A stretch of DNA of 64,000 nucleotides from Cladopsammia gracilis (GCA_022457155.1 JAJGOT010000509.1:486501-550500), one strand, 5' to 3'. Positions 7,601-17,811 are shown, numbered from the stretch's first letter. The notes: generated from the letters alone by a model not told the origin. Program-made: numbers and translations.

Positions 7601-8568
7601 AAACGAAATTTGAACAAGATTTCTTCAAACTCGTGAACAACTCGGTCTTTGGGAAAACCATGGAAAATCTGAGAAATCGAGTCACGATTGAACTGGTGAA
7701 AGATGCGGAAAGGGCAGAAAAGCTGGTGAATAAATGCAACTTCGCCGATGTGAAAATTTTCGATGAGTTTCTGATTGCAGTCAAGATGAGGAAAACGCGA
7801 GTGGTCATGTCAAAACCCATCTTTGTTGGGATGTCAATCTTGGATTTGTCCAAACTTTTGATGTATGATTTTCACTATGAATATGTGAAGAAAAAGTGGG
7901 AAAATGTTTCTCTCCTGTATACCGACACAGATTCTTTGGTGCTGGAGATTGAAACGGAAGATTTCTTTGCGGACATTGCGGAGGATGTGGCAGAATGGTT
8001 TGACACAAATGATTTTTCCCCAGAGCATCCAGCAGTGTTGAATGGAATGCCAATCGTGCCGGGGAACAAGAAAAAGATTGGGTTGATGAAAGATGAATGC
8101 GGGGGTGCCATTTTGACAGAATTTGTCGCCCTGAGACCGAAACTGTATTCTCTCCTGATGGAGAAGAATGCAGAAACCACGGAGGAACAAAAGGCAAAAA
8201 CCACGGAGGAACAAAAGGCAAAAGGAGTGAAAAAATGCATGATCAGGAAGAGTTTGAGACATGCAAACTTTGTGAAATGTTTGAGGACAAAACAAAAGCA
8301 ACTCAGGAGGCAAACTATTTTTCGCAGCAGAGGGCACCATTTATTCACGGAAAACATGACCAAAATTGCGTTGAGTGCGGAAGATGACAAAAGAGTGATT
8401 TTGGGAAATGGAATTGATACGCTGGCGTTGGGGCATTGGAGACTGGGGGAAATATTCCCCCAAAATGAGCATGAAATTTTGGAAAATGAAACTGATCTAG
8501 CGTTGGGGCATTGGAGTATGGAAGAAATATTCTCCCCAAATGAGCGTGAGATTTTGGAAAATGATTGA
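4666..8568 (+). CDS. polB: Protein-primed-type family B DNA polymerase (DNA_pol_B_2)
   Basis: 1,300 aa, one uninterrupted exon. Residues 3-35 look SAP-like. A C2H2-like finger follows (C397, C400, H413, C417). Exonuclease motifs are YADFE at 448-452, HNLQNYDAH at 586-594 and YLKTD at 748-752. Between the first two lies an endonuclease-VII-like HNH zinc module (CxxC from 538, DHCH at 555-558, H568, C571, N572). Polymerase motifs are A, LDANNLYGWA from 847; B, KLVNNSVFG at 988-996; C, YTDTDS at 1085-1090; and a KLY at 1159-1161. All catalytic acidic residues are present, so the enzyme looks intact. The tail has a TTEEQKAK direct repeat and a duplicated 25-residue block beginning LALGHW (1253 and 1278). 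It would copy the element DNA, probably from a protein primer as in relatives. Confidence 0.95.
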   Translation: MSLAAWQSFARSTNLRGWSRLKKDELVKFLVENLWQGGGKNQPKTRKRRANLDDENPEINVPFLIPERRIVPPRVIPRAIEENVDTVIDWTNWLESVDDADVRRRANPAVERLKEQVRRLWEQRLAVEEGQSALRGFARQFFIQGDDSISPQEFFRRARWLVLRLLRENPQTRVKCVFNVEMSQTNLASGEEVIENPFFHSRQKRNLGNNPEILDEMEREMIENLENFNRRGSNWMFERVLRLEIHFVRWNPLRGSGWIELPADLANKKAVINMQNEDEMCFKWCLGRAANMVKVHPERITPTLREQTEEMNWDGCEFPMAVEKIKFFEAKNPDISVNVFGWNGFVFPLRITKEERGLHVDLILLTEEFKTHYCLVKNFSRLASSQDSRNGHERFFCKRCLNSFPRVESLEKHKTICGDFEAARIELPGGTCSFKNFPKMMHLPVVGYADFESILKPLGGTQKTHEHIPCGFAFHLVSPFLQMEPVLKRAANENEELPKEFIRKLISRVREAHLNLPKKEMIPLTNQEWKSFREAEVCWLCREEFGEKSLSKVRDHCHFSGKFRGAAHQSCNLKFQRPKFTPVFFHNLQNYDAHLFVRALGTMDEVLSVTCIPNNEEKYISFSLKFELKKEWNEEKGKEFSVKHEIRFLDSFKFTLAGLESLAKNLPKEELKEITRFFGEKSDLMRRKGVFPYEFMDGFDKFEKQLPKKAAFFSRLNQEKVSDEDFAHAQRVWEEFEVKNMGEFHDLYLKTDVLLLADVMESFRKLCEENYELDPAHYFTTPGLAWDAMLKVTGVKLELLNDVEQLLMFEKGIRGGNANAFKRFAKANNQYMKNFNPKEPSRFLVYLDANNLYGWAMSQPLPVGKFQWMSEEDLQNWEKFVKEEGQGCILEVDLIYPPELHDEHNDFPLAPEKLALGGIEKLTQNLRDKEGMVLHGRNLQFYLSRGMKLKKIRRGIKFEEAPFMKCYIDKNTALRSKGKTKFEQDFFKLVNNSVFGKTMENLRNRVTIELVKDAERAEKLVNKCNFADVKIFDEFLIAVKMRKTRVVMSKPIFVGMSILDLSKLLMYDFHYEYVKKKWENVSLLYTDTDSLVLEIETEDFFADIAEDVAEWFDTNDFSPEHPAVLNGMPIVPGNKKKIGLMKDECGGAILTEFVALRPKLYSLLMEKNAETTEEQKAKTTEEQKAKGVKKCMIRKSLRHANFVKCLRTKQKQLRRQTIFRSRGHHLFTENMTKIALSAEDDKRVILGNGIDTLALGHWRLGEIFPQNEHEILENETDLALGHWSMEEIFSPNEREILEND

Positions 8569-8594
8569 TTTTTTCGTGTGGAAATTCAGCGGAG

Positions 8595-8624
8595 AAATCT
8601 TGAAATTGGCCAATTTCAAGATTT
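8595..8624 (+). terminator. 30-bp perfect palindrome after polB
   Basis: AAATCTTGAAATTGG is followed at once by its exact reverse complement, 26 nt past the polB stop. Together with the 3228-3254 palindrome it marks the ends of three genes, suggesting hairpin-directed transcript 3' ends as in Mimivirus and relatives. The element comparison is inference. Confidence 0.55.
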
Positions 8625-8646
8625 TGTCTTGTGGTCATTTTAGCTC

Positions 8647-8923
8647 AGTAGGTGGTAAAAGAGAGTTCTGAGACAGCCCCAAATTCCCCTGAATTTCACA
8701 CAAATATTTCAGACCCAACAAATCTTAAAAATTCAACAATTTCTGTCAGTTTTCACACAACTCACAAATTTGTCAAATCTGCTCAAACTCATCAGAATTG
8801 CGTGGTATCTGTTGAATTGAACTGATGAAAAATAATGTATTATTTGTTCAAATCTGCAGGAAATATTTGTGTGAAATTCAGGGGAATTTGGGACTGTCTC
8901 AGAAGTCTCTTTTACCACCTACT
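8647..8923. repeat. Terminal hairpin of the PolB element (63-bp arms)
   Basis: The left arm begins AGTAGGTGGTAAAAGAGAGT at 8647 and the right arm is its reverse complement ending at 8923, with two mismatches over 63 bp. The ~150-bp interior has weaker symmetry. The outer end coincides with the junction to the duplicated block that resumes at 8924. It is either the true terminus of the element or a foldback MITE inserted at it; the exact coincidence favours the former. It contains no convincing coding region. Confidence 0.75.
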
Positions 8924-11088
8924 TCGTTTTTTTCGAAACATTTGATTATAAAATATAACTACAATGTGGAAACCATTTTCTCTTTTTTTTTTCAGAGAAT
9001 CCATGATGATATAAAGGTTATAATTTTTTTTTTCATCATTGTAGAATTATATACTATCAGAAGCTTATCACGTTATGAGCTTCTGATACTATGAATTAAA
9101 TATTTTGGTCAGAAAAATACCTATGTTCGAATGGAGAAAAATTGAAAAGCCAGTTAGATCTGGTCAATTGAAAATATATCACAGAGGATAAAAGAAGTGG
9201 ACCAAACGATATATGTACCGTCGGATATCTATTTAAAAGCAAAATACAGTATCTATGCGATGGATGTCCGAGCAAAGAATATTATATTTTTTAATGTAAT
9301 TGAGTCAGACACTAAACATGCAAATTTTAGATATCTTGCAAAGAAAGCGGAAATGATAAATAAAATAGTTCGTTTTTACATCGTGAGTAATTGAGCCGGT
9401 ATTTTGTACACCATCAGTGTTACCCATTCATCTTTCTTTATCATGAGAATTAAATAAACAACTATAGGTACGAAAAAACAATTTTAGAATAAAGTTTAGA
9501 ATTAAATTAATTAATGATGTGTGGTATATTCATTATAATCGATCCGTTTAAACTTCAGTCGTTTTCACTTGAAATCTTTATTATAACTGCATCGTCATTC
9601 AGTGTTAAAAAGATCCATATTTTTCCATTTTTAAAGGCAGGCGTCACGTCTATACAAAACGTTATGTTATTTTTCTTCGATGTAAAAATGCGAGAGAGGC
9701 TAATACGTGCTTATTGATTTCTAGTTTCCTGTTTTATAAGTTTGTTAAAGTGACAAAACGATTGAAATAAATTTAGGGCAAACATTTCGCCTTATAAACT
9801 GTTATTATTAATAACTTACCTTTAGAGATGATCGATTCGCTCTGTTAACGTGATAAAATGCTCGATTTTCTCTGTTGATGAAAATTACCAGCATGAACAA
9901 CGCCGAACACACGCACACAAGAAGTAAAGCCTTGTACAGCTGTTGTTTTAAATAACTTAAAAAACGGGACACCAAAAAAATCATTAATACATCTCACGGA
10001 ATGTTCAGTTGACTTAAAAGAAACATTTTCTATGTTCACTTGGTGACTTTAGCACTATTTTATCAAATTTAGAAATGAAAAAAAGAAACACAATTTCACT
10101 TTTTACATCTCTAGAAAGAAGCAGCTGCTACCGAGTTGGTATATTTTATCCTTAATTAACGACAGTTCGTATCGTTCTACATTTATATGAGATGTGAATG
10201 AAGAAAACGTTTCATATTATTTGGTCGACGTTTTAGTCGCAAGTTTGTTTTATCATGAAATGCGCTAACAAATATTGTATTTATAAGTGTGTGTTGCTTA
10301 TGTTAACCGACCCGTTTTGAATGAAGATTAAAGAGTTAACTGTCCTTTTTTATAGAAATTGTCAAAATTAGGTCTCTCGTGCATATTATAGTTGTTAAAA
10401 CAACAAATATAAAAGACTTCTGACAGACATTATATTAACTAGTTTTCGTATAATATTCTCTGGGATGATTAAATAGACCTACAAAAATAGGTAGTCGGGG
10501 ACTGCATGTGGTTACTACTGTAAATAAAAATTGAAAATCATTGTAAAGAATTGGTCTTCCTGTGTTACTAGACGTCACAAGCAACCTATGTAAAATATAG
10601 GGATCGATTTGTCTAATACATGAATCAGAACGTTAGTAGACCAAGGTACAACGCGTTACGCAATATTGTGGTAAGCTTATGTTTTTATACTGACAAGATT
10701 CGATATTTTTTTTTTTAATTACGTAACGAGTTTTGAAGAAGGCAAAACGAAAACCAATAAAAAAGGAAACAGCAAGATTTGAACTCAAGACGTCTAACAG
10801 CTGCCATGGCATGAAACACGCCACTAGACCACGAAAACCTACATTAAATATATTAGGGCATCATTTTATTATTTCAACGTAGATACGCGGTAAAACGCGT
10901 ATTAAAATCCATTTCAAGCCTGCAGCTTGGTTTTAATTTTGCGCAAAAAGACTCCAAATGCAAAACATCTTTAAGCTTATTGTTGTTTATGTTAATTCGT
11001 TTCCAACAAATTAGTTATTGTTATCGCTGGATTCAAGTTGTTCTTGAAACGCAACGCATTCATAACAAAACATTACTCTGAAAACAAT
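8924..11088. repeat. Duplicated block A, copy 1
   Basis: Aligns end to end with 14929-17225 at visibly high identity with small indels. A third, partial copy of its last ~430 bp lies at about 23640-24075. The block is AT-rich and without a clear gene. One stretch of about 80 codons around 9170-9394 (VDQTIYVPSDIYLKAKYSIY in it) stays open in both copies but lacks an ATG and may be a captured exon or chance. Confidence 0.8.
10769..10842 (-). repeat. tRNA-derived segment in block A
   Basis: Minus strand: TGGTCTAGTGGC resembles a Pol III A box (complement at 10820-10831) and GAGTTCAAATC a B box (10776-10786), with tRNA-like spacing. The flanks do not form an acceptor stem, so it is a tRNA-derived SINE head or pseudogene rather than a tRNA gene. 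Confidence 0.5.
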
Positions 11089-11120
11089 AGCTGATAACAA
11101 TAGCAAAACAAAGGATTATA

Positions 11121-11200
11121 TATTCCCCTCAACATATTCCCCTCAACATATTCCCCTCGACATATTCCCCTCGCCTTAGTCCCTTCGACTTATTCCCCTC
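11121..11200. repeat. TATTCCCCTC minisatellite
   Basis: Five to six copies of a 15-bp unit (CATATTCCCCTCAA and variants) just after the end of block A copy 1. Confidence 0.85.
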
Positions 11201-12208
11201 ATAATAGAATAACACAAACGGGAAGACAAAATAGGGCGTAACAAGGAAAACGCTCTAGCATCGGTCAATATTTTTTGTCTACAAAAAAGATTTCACCAAT
11301 CATATTCCTACGTAATCAACTTGCCGGTCGCGACCAAAAAGCGAAATGTTAATAACATTATTCGATGGTATCATACCTCGATTCAGGTTTTGGGTCTTTA
11401 ATAATGTATGACGCCTCGTTTTACGCTTGAACCTGAATAAGATTCTGCCGCTTAGTTTCCCACTCCATTGATTTTCGAAAGATGAAGGCGGGCAGTTGCG
11501 CCATGGCGAGACCACAAGTACTGTTCATACATTTTCTTCTCTCTCTCCTCTCCTTCCACTCATAACGAAGCAACGTGCTCAATGCAAATTTGGCAAAAGC
11601 AAAACATGTTTACCGTCTCGCTTCGTAATGTGCCGTGATCCCAATAGGGTTTTCCGATTTAGCGGAAACAGAAAGACTTTTTCCGCCTTGCTAGCTAATT
11701 GACGATAAAAGTGTGGTGTTGGGTCATTTTGCACAATGCATTTTCAGTTATTCATTGTCTAGTTTCTGTTGAGATATTTGACAAGTGAAAAGACTTTCTA
11801 AAGCAAATACAATAGGTTGTCGCAATTTCAAAACAATTAAAGCCCACAAATCTAACAGATCGATAATACCCACGTGCACTGACTTTATATCTGATGAAAA
11901 TATTCATATAAACTAGCAGTAATCACAGCTTATGGAGACGCGTTCGAAGGAATTTCCGGCGGAAATAAGCCCCTGAAAAAAACGATAGGGCCGGTTATTT
12001 GGAAGACCGTCTACCAAAAAATCTCAGATTTTACTGCACATAAACCACAGGACAACCAACACGAAATTAGGATTGCGTTCTTCGAACGCGATTAGTATAT
12101 GTGGTGTTTTATTAGATATAAAGTCACTGCACCTGACGTATTAATATTAATTATCAAAATCTCAACTGACACAACAAATGGTGACTGAATCTTTAATATT
12201 CTTTCAAC
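11201..12208. other. No gene recognised
   Basis: A 71-codon minus frame (11515 to 11300) is open but matches nothing I know. Short inverted similarities near 11873-11900 and 12100-12138 (ACTTTATATCT) hint at remains of a transposon. Otherwise nothing is visible. Confidence 0.4.
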
Positions 12209-12308
12209 AAACTTTGAACTTCACATGTGCCGCATCTCATGCAAATGAGAAAACTCCGTTGTTCTTGCTCATTTACATTGGATTCGGCACATGTGAAGTT
12301 CAAAGTTT
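12209..12308. repeat. Hairpin with 24-bp perfect arms
   Basis: AAACTTTGAACTTCACATGT plus GCCG at 12209-12232 pairs exactly with 12285-12308 across a 52-bp loop. Probably a small foldback MITE. Confidence 0.8.
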
Positions 12309-12412
12309 GAACCGGACCTAATCATCGATTGCACTACACAGTGGATTTACTTTTGCGTAAAATTAACGTTAATGTCCCTTTTCAGTAGTCATTGAACGGC
12401 AAATATCAACAA

Positions 12413-12860
12413 CATGACATGACATGACATGACATGACATGACATGAACTTTATTTCTACTCAAAATTACAGAGTAGCCCAAAAAATAAAGGCTAATATC
12501 TTAGTATAAAAAAATAAAAATGAAAAAGGAGGAAAAATCTATTTACATTAAAAAATCTAATTTACATCTATTTACACGAAGAATGTCAATATACCATTAT
12601 GTCTGAAAGGAGATTACTTTCAGGAGTCTTCTAAAACCAGTTAAAGTAGGCTCAAATCTTACATTATTAGGTAGGGAGTTCCAGGTCTTAGATGCAAAGT
12701 ATAACGAAAGAAGTTGAGACAATAAGTAGTGGTGAGAGGTTTACATACTGATAAAATATTAGTACCTCTAAAAAAGTATTCTGACTGACGCAGAGTAAGC
12801 ATGTCTCTAACTAAGATGTTTAGGAAAACTGTCATAATTCAAACATTTGCCATCAAACGA
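12413..12860 (-). mobile_element. LINE 3' end with CATGA repeat tail, copy 1
   Basis: Nearly identical to 22076-22505. The tail is (CATGA)n at 12413-12446. On the minus strand the reading frame includes FASKTWNSLPNNVRF-like sequence, the usual C-terminal end of CR1/L2-type reverse transcriptases. In this copy the frame is broken. Confidence 0.65.
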
Positions 12861-12970
12861 CACTTTGATGGCTAAAAATACCGGCGTTCCTTGCTGAACA
12901 CCCTAAGCGATACCAAAATCCGTAATATCACCCCTGAAAGAGACGACGAGCATTTCCTTACTTCTTACAT

Positions 12971-13194
12971 GAGGGCGAGTTCCATTGGAAAATCCGGATC
13001 TGGATTTTGAAATCCGGATTTTAAATCTAAATCCGGATTTCGGATTTCCCATTGTTCATGGAAATCCATCGCGGAGAAGGATTTGGGTGCATCGAAATCC
13101 GTTTTCGGATTTTGCGTTTTATTAGGAATTCCGAAATCGGGATTTCACAATCCGAAAACGGATTTCCCAATGGAATGCACCCTCAGAGTCCAAT
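12971..13194. mobile_element. MITE with GAGGG...TTCCATTGG termini
   Basis: Left end GAGGGCGAGTTCCATTGGAA, right end its near reverse complement ending TGCACCCTC. The interior is full of AAATCCGGATTTC-type words. Another copy lies at 22628-22919. Confidence 0.7.
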
Positions 13195-13910
13195 CCCCGG
13201 GTGCACAAGCAGGACGGCGCTACCATCGGCGCGTCTGGTCGCCTCGTGTATGCTGACCTAAAATTTTAACATTCCAATGCGGAATATCATTTCTCTTTAT
13301 GAGTGGTCGTGTATTTGTTTTATTGCACCTTGTGACAAGGCGAAACAAATGTTCTATTCATTATTTTTACAACATTTCCATGTTATAATGTTTTGCGTAT
13401 TATCTTGGTTTTCATCGCAAGAGCAAAACAGCTTGTGTACTCTTCCTTTCTTTGTTATACGGTTAATATTTAGTTGTGTTTTACCATTTTATTTGTAAAA
13501 TTTCCTTAAAGCAGTAGAGCAAAAAACAATTGAATATTTTATTAATTTCCAGTGTGTTTATTTTTAATATTCAGAACGGCCTGCATCTCTATTATTATTT
13601 CTTGCTTTGAGAATTTGACGCGCGAAAATCTGCATATTGTGCATCATTCAATCAATTTTTATAAGCAGCAGGTGTATTTTATTTGGAAATTAGTCATACT
13701 AATTATTCTAGACGGAGAAAAAGTTGTTTTTGTGAACTTTTGTACGGTCTAATGTACTGTGCAAACGGTCGCGTAAGTCTGTTTTTGAGAATTGCTAAAA
13801 TTAAAAGGTAGCCCGGTCGTCAATTTTATTCTTGTGCTTCCGACCTTTCACCTCAGTTAAGTTTATCATCGGCTTTCTGTTAAAAGAGCGACGCTGTTAG
13901 GCTCAGGCTA

Positions 13911-13965
<55 letters not shown>
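13911..13965. repeat. (TA)n microsatellite
   Basis: About 27 TA dinucleotides without interruption. Confidence 0.95.
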
Positions 13966-13968
<3 letters not shown>

Positions 13969-14169
13969 TTCTAACTTTACTCGCGTGGCCTTATGCAAAT
14001 ATGTTTGTGTATTTTTTGCAATTTTGATTTCCAAATCAGTTTCTCGGGCAATTTTTTATAAGCAACAGGTGTGTTTGTTTTGGAAAGTAGTCGTACTAGT
14101 TATTGTAGACGAAGAAAAAGTTGTTTTTGTTAACTTTTTAAATATGGATGTCCTCATCGCTTTGCCAAG

Positions 14170-14928
14170 CAGTTAATTAGCTGTTCAATGTGTGTACAAG
14201 TTTTTATAATAATGAAGTCAAAAGTGATATAAATCTTTGTATTATTAATAGACGTTTGAAATAAAAAAAATAGGCCATAAACATTTTCTGTAAAATGGAA
14301 CAGGTCGAAAATAATTGGAACAAAATCCTTTTCTTCGAAGAATTTAGCTCAAGTATGATTTCCATGAATATTTTAAGCGAGTTATTTGCCTCCCGAAATT
14401 TTTAGCTGGGACTTTCTTAGCACATTTTTCATCTTCTTAAAACGTCAGATATTGTTTCTATTGGGTCCGAAAACGTCAATTTACATTTCCAGCTTAAAAA
14501 CCTAAAACTTTTCTTCTAATGGTAATCCGAAAATTCAAGGATGGATTCAACATCCCGAACAGCTATTTTGGCGAAACAATTCGTTGGATACCCCTAACAA
14601 ATGAATACGTTAGCATGAAATAAAACATGAAGATAAGATAACATCGGAATTTAACACAGAATATTTGTATATGTAGAATATTTGTTTAGTGAATCAAGGA
14701 TTGTAGTTAGCATTTTTCTTCTTCTCTTCTGTTTGTTTTCAGTACAGTATTCAACTTTGAAGTCCGAAACTCGCGTCATCAAAATCACCATCCAGTTCAT
14801 GGTTATGGAGGGTTTGAGATCCTCCAGGTCCTGATGAGGAAAGCGAAGTGTGATGCTATTTTTTACACTCTCAAATGCACTGGATATAGATGTGTTCTTG
14901 AAAGGAAATATGCGGCATTTCAAACTCA
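14170..14928. other. No gene recognised
   Basis: AT-rich. A plus-strand stretch near 14742-14930 after TTTGTTTTCAG stays open for about 60 codons and could be an exon-like piece, but no donor or family supports it. Confidence 0.3.
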
Positions 14929-15423
14929 TCGTTTGTTTTCGAAACATTTCATTATAAAATATAACTGCAATGTGGAAATCATTTTCTCTCTTTTTTTTCA
15001 GAGAATCCATGATATAAAGGTTATAAATTTTTTTTTTCATCATTGTAGATTTATATACTACGAATTAAATATTTTGGTCAGAAAAATACCTATGTTCAGA
15101 ATGGAGAAAAATTGAAAAGCCAGTCAGATCTGGTCAATTGAAAATATATCACAGCGGATAAAAGAAGTGGACCAACCGATATATGTACCGTCGGATATCT
15201 ACTTAAAAGCAAAATACAGTATCTATGCGATGGATGTCCGAGCAAAGAATATTCCATTTTTTAATGTTATTGAGTCAGACACTAAACATGCAAATTTTAG
15301 ATATCTTGCAAAGAAAGCGGATATGATAAATAAAACAGTTCGTCTAAAAGTTACATCGTGAGTAATTGAGCCGGTTTTTGTACACCATCAGTGTTACCCA
15401 TTTATCTTTCTTTATCATGAGAA

Positions 15424-15609
15424 TAGGCCATTTGCACGATGGCGTCATTTGACTACAACTACCAGAATTCATTTCGTTTTTCCTTTCTTATTTAAATTTT
15501 GTAATCCCAGTGCGGTTTAAATAACAATAGCCCTAATTTGCACTACAAAAGAAAAAACTGAAGGATTCTGGTAGTTGTAGTCATATGACGTCATCGTGCA
15601 AATGGCCTA
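15424..15609. mobile_element. MITE with 46-bp TAGGCCATTTGCACGATG termini
   Basis: Ends TAGGCCATTTGCACGATG and the reverse complement, imperfect over about 46 bp, including a TGACGTCA-like word. It is present in block A copy 2 and absent at the matching site of copy 1 (near 9446), so it moved after the duplication. Confidence 0.85.
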
Positions 15610-16917
15610 TTAAATAAACAACTATATAAATTATGAGAAAACAATTTTAGAATAAAGTTTAGAATTAAATTAATTAATGATGTGTGGTATATTCATTTTA
15701 ATCGATCCGTTTATACTTCAGCTCGTCTTCACTTGAGATCTTTATTATAACTGTATCGTCATTCAGTGTTAAAAAGATCCATATTTTTCCATTTTTAAAG
15801 GCAGGCGTCACGTCTATACAAAGCGTTATGTTATTTCTCTTCAATGTAAGAATGCGAGAGTGGCTCATACGTGCTTATTGATTTCTAGTTTCCTTTTTTA
15901 TAAGTTTGTTAAAGTGACAAAACGATTTAAATAAATTAAGGGCAAACATTTCGCCTTATAAACTGTTATTATCACTAACTTACCTTTATAGATGATCGAT
16001 TCGCTCTATTAAAGTGAAAAAATGCTCGATTTTCTCTGTTGATGAAAATTACCAGCATGAACAACGCCGAACACACGCACACAAGAAGTAAAGCCTTGTA
16101 CAGCTGTTGATTTTAATAACTTTAAAAAACGGGAGACCAGAAAAATCATTAATACATCTCACGGAATGTTCAGTCGACGTAAAAGAAACATTTTCTATGT
16201 TCACTTGGTGACTTTAGCACTATTTTATAAAATTTAGAAATGAAAAAAAGAAACACAATTTCACTTTTTACATCTCTAGAAAGAAGCAGCTGCTACCGAG
16301 TTGGTATATTTTATCCTTAATCAACGACAATTCGTATCGTTCTACATTCACATGACATATGAATGAAGTAAACGTTTCATATTATTTGATCGACGTTTTA
16401 GTCGCAAGTTTGTTTTATCATGAAATGCACTAACCTGAAATATTGTATTTATAAGTGTGTGTTGCTTATGTAAACCGACCCGTTTAGAATGAAGATTAAA
16501 GAGTTAACTGCTCTTTTTAATAGAAATTGTCAAAATTAGGTCTCTCATTAAAACAACAAATATAAAAGGCTTCTGACAGACATTATATTAACTAGTTTTC
16601 GTATATTATTCTCTGGGATGGTTAAATAGTACAAAAACAGGTAGTCGAGGACTGCATGTGGCTACTACTGTAAATAAAAATTGAAAATCATTGTAAATAA
16701 TTGCTCTTCCTGTGTTACTAGAAGTCCCAAGCAACCTATGTAAAATATAGGGATCGATTTGTCTAATACATGAATCAGAAAGTTAGTAGACCAAGGTACA
16801 ACGCGTTACGCAATATTGTGGTAAGCTTATGTTTTTATACTGACACGGTTCGATTTTTTTTTTAATTACGTAACGAGTTTTGAAGAAGGAAAAAAGAAAA
16901 CCAATAAAAAAGGGAAC

Positions 16918-16985
16918 AGCAAGATTTGAACTCAAGACGTCTAACAGCTGCCATGGCATGAAACACGCCACTAGACCACGAAAAC
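16918..16985 (-). repeat. tRNA-derived segment in block A, copy 2
   Basis: Same A-box and B-box arrangement as at 10769-10842. The third copy (near 23795-23815) keeps only the A-box half. Confidence 0.5.
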
Positions 16986-17811
16986 CTACATTCAATATAT
17001 TAGGGTACAATTTTATTATTTCAACGTAGATACGTGGTAAAACGCGTATTAAAATCCATTTCAAGCCAGCAGCTTGGTTTTAATTTTGCGCAAAAAGACT
17101 CCAAATGCGAAACATCTTTACGCTTATTGTTGTTTATATTCGTTTCCAACAAATTAGTTATTGTTATCGCTGGATTCAAGTTGTTCTTGATTCGCAACGC
17201 ACTCATAACAAAACATTACGTCTCTATAATAAAGTTTACAGCTGAGTAATGGAACGAGCGAACGAGCGAGTGAGTGAGTAAATTTGCCGCCGTCTCCGAT
17301 ACGACTCTGAACGTTGCAATCGATAACAAGAGGAGAGATCACGGAAATTCAAAACATGTCGCCGATTGCCGCCGATAACCACGATAGTCCACGATAAGTC
17401 ACGAACGATACTCACGAAAATACAAACATCAAGCGTCGGTGTCGATCGAAGCCCGATCGTGCAATTCCAAACACTATCCGAAGATTAGGACTACTGACAC
17501 TCACTCTTAGACGACCGGAGCCTGTTCATGAATATTTCGTGCATTTTCGATATCAGCCGTCACACTTCGTGCATATTTTTTTCATAAATGCATACTGATG
17601 AGCGGAACCTGTTCCCCGCACCCTTGATGTAAACAATGAGGTATTTTAAAAGTTTTCCATGTGTGAAATTGTCTTGTCTCATATGTTGTTGTTGTTTTGC
17701 ATTTAGGTAAAGCATTTAAAAATTGTTATCATGTTGTCTAATCCTAAATTGTTTTGCCTAGTGTACTACTAATTTAGCTTTCAGAAAATACAATGGTTTG
17801 TTGGGGTTATA

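Larger units (their letters stand above)
1..8923. mobile_element. Virus-like protein-primed PolB element (right part)
   Basis: Dense intronless genes on both strands, short intergenic gaps, an ATGA start/stop overlap, shared motifs before start codons and palindromes after gene ends set this stretch apart from the repeat-rich DNA that follows. The anchor is a complete type B DNA polymerase of the organellar/viral (DNA_pol_B_2) group, found in Polinton/Maverick elements, adintovirus-like elements and linear plasmids. The right boundary is placed at 8923 because the following sequence aligns with a second copy at 14929 that lacks this element. The left end is outside the window, so capsid, protease, ATPase and integrase genes expected of a Polinton cannot be checked. 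Calling it a Polinton, an adintovirus-like provirus or another PolB element is therefore inference. Confidence 0.75.
12413..13650. repeat. Duplicated block C, copy 1
   Basis: Matches 22076-23410 in order: LINE tail, AATCCGG MITE, then a TCCAATCCCCGGGTGC segment and AT-rich DNA to GCATCATTCAAT. A shorter internal echo repeats 13650-13745 at about 14030-14135 (GGAGAAAAAGTTGTTTTTGT). No gene is recognised. Confidence 0.75.
14929..17225. repeat. Duplicated block A, copy 2
   Basis: Second copy of 8924-11088. Unlike copy 1, the sequence before it (to 14928) is not interrupted by the PolB element, and it carries an extra MITE at 15424-15609. It continues past the truncated end of copy 1 for about 40 bp that match the third copy near 24050. 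Confidence 0.8.

Noticed and set aside
10769..10842. Functional tRNA gene
   Set aside because: A- and B-box-like words are present but no acceptor stem or proper anticodon arm forms, and the same decay is seen in the other copies.
11300..11515. 71-aa minus frame starting MVSPWRNCPPSSFENQW
   Set aside because: No splice or promoter context and no recognisable domain; left as unassigned.
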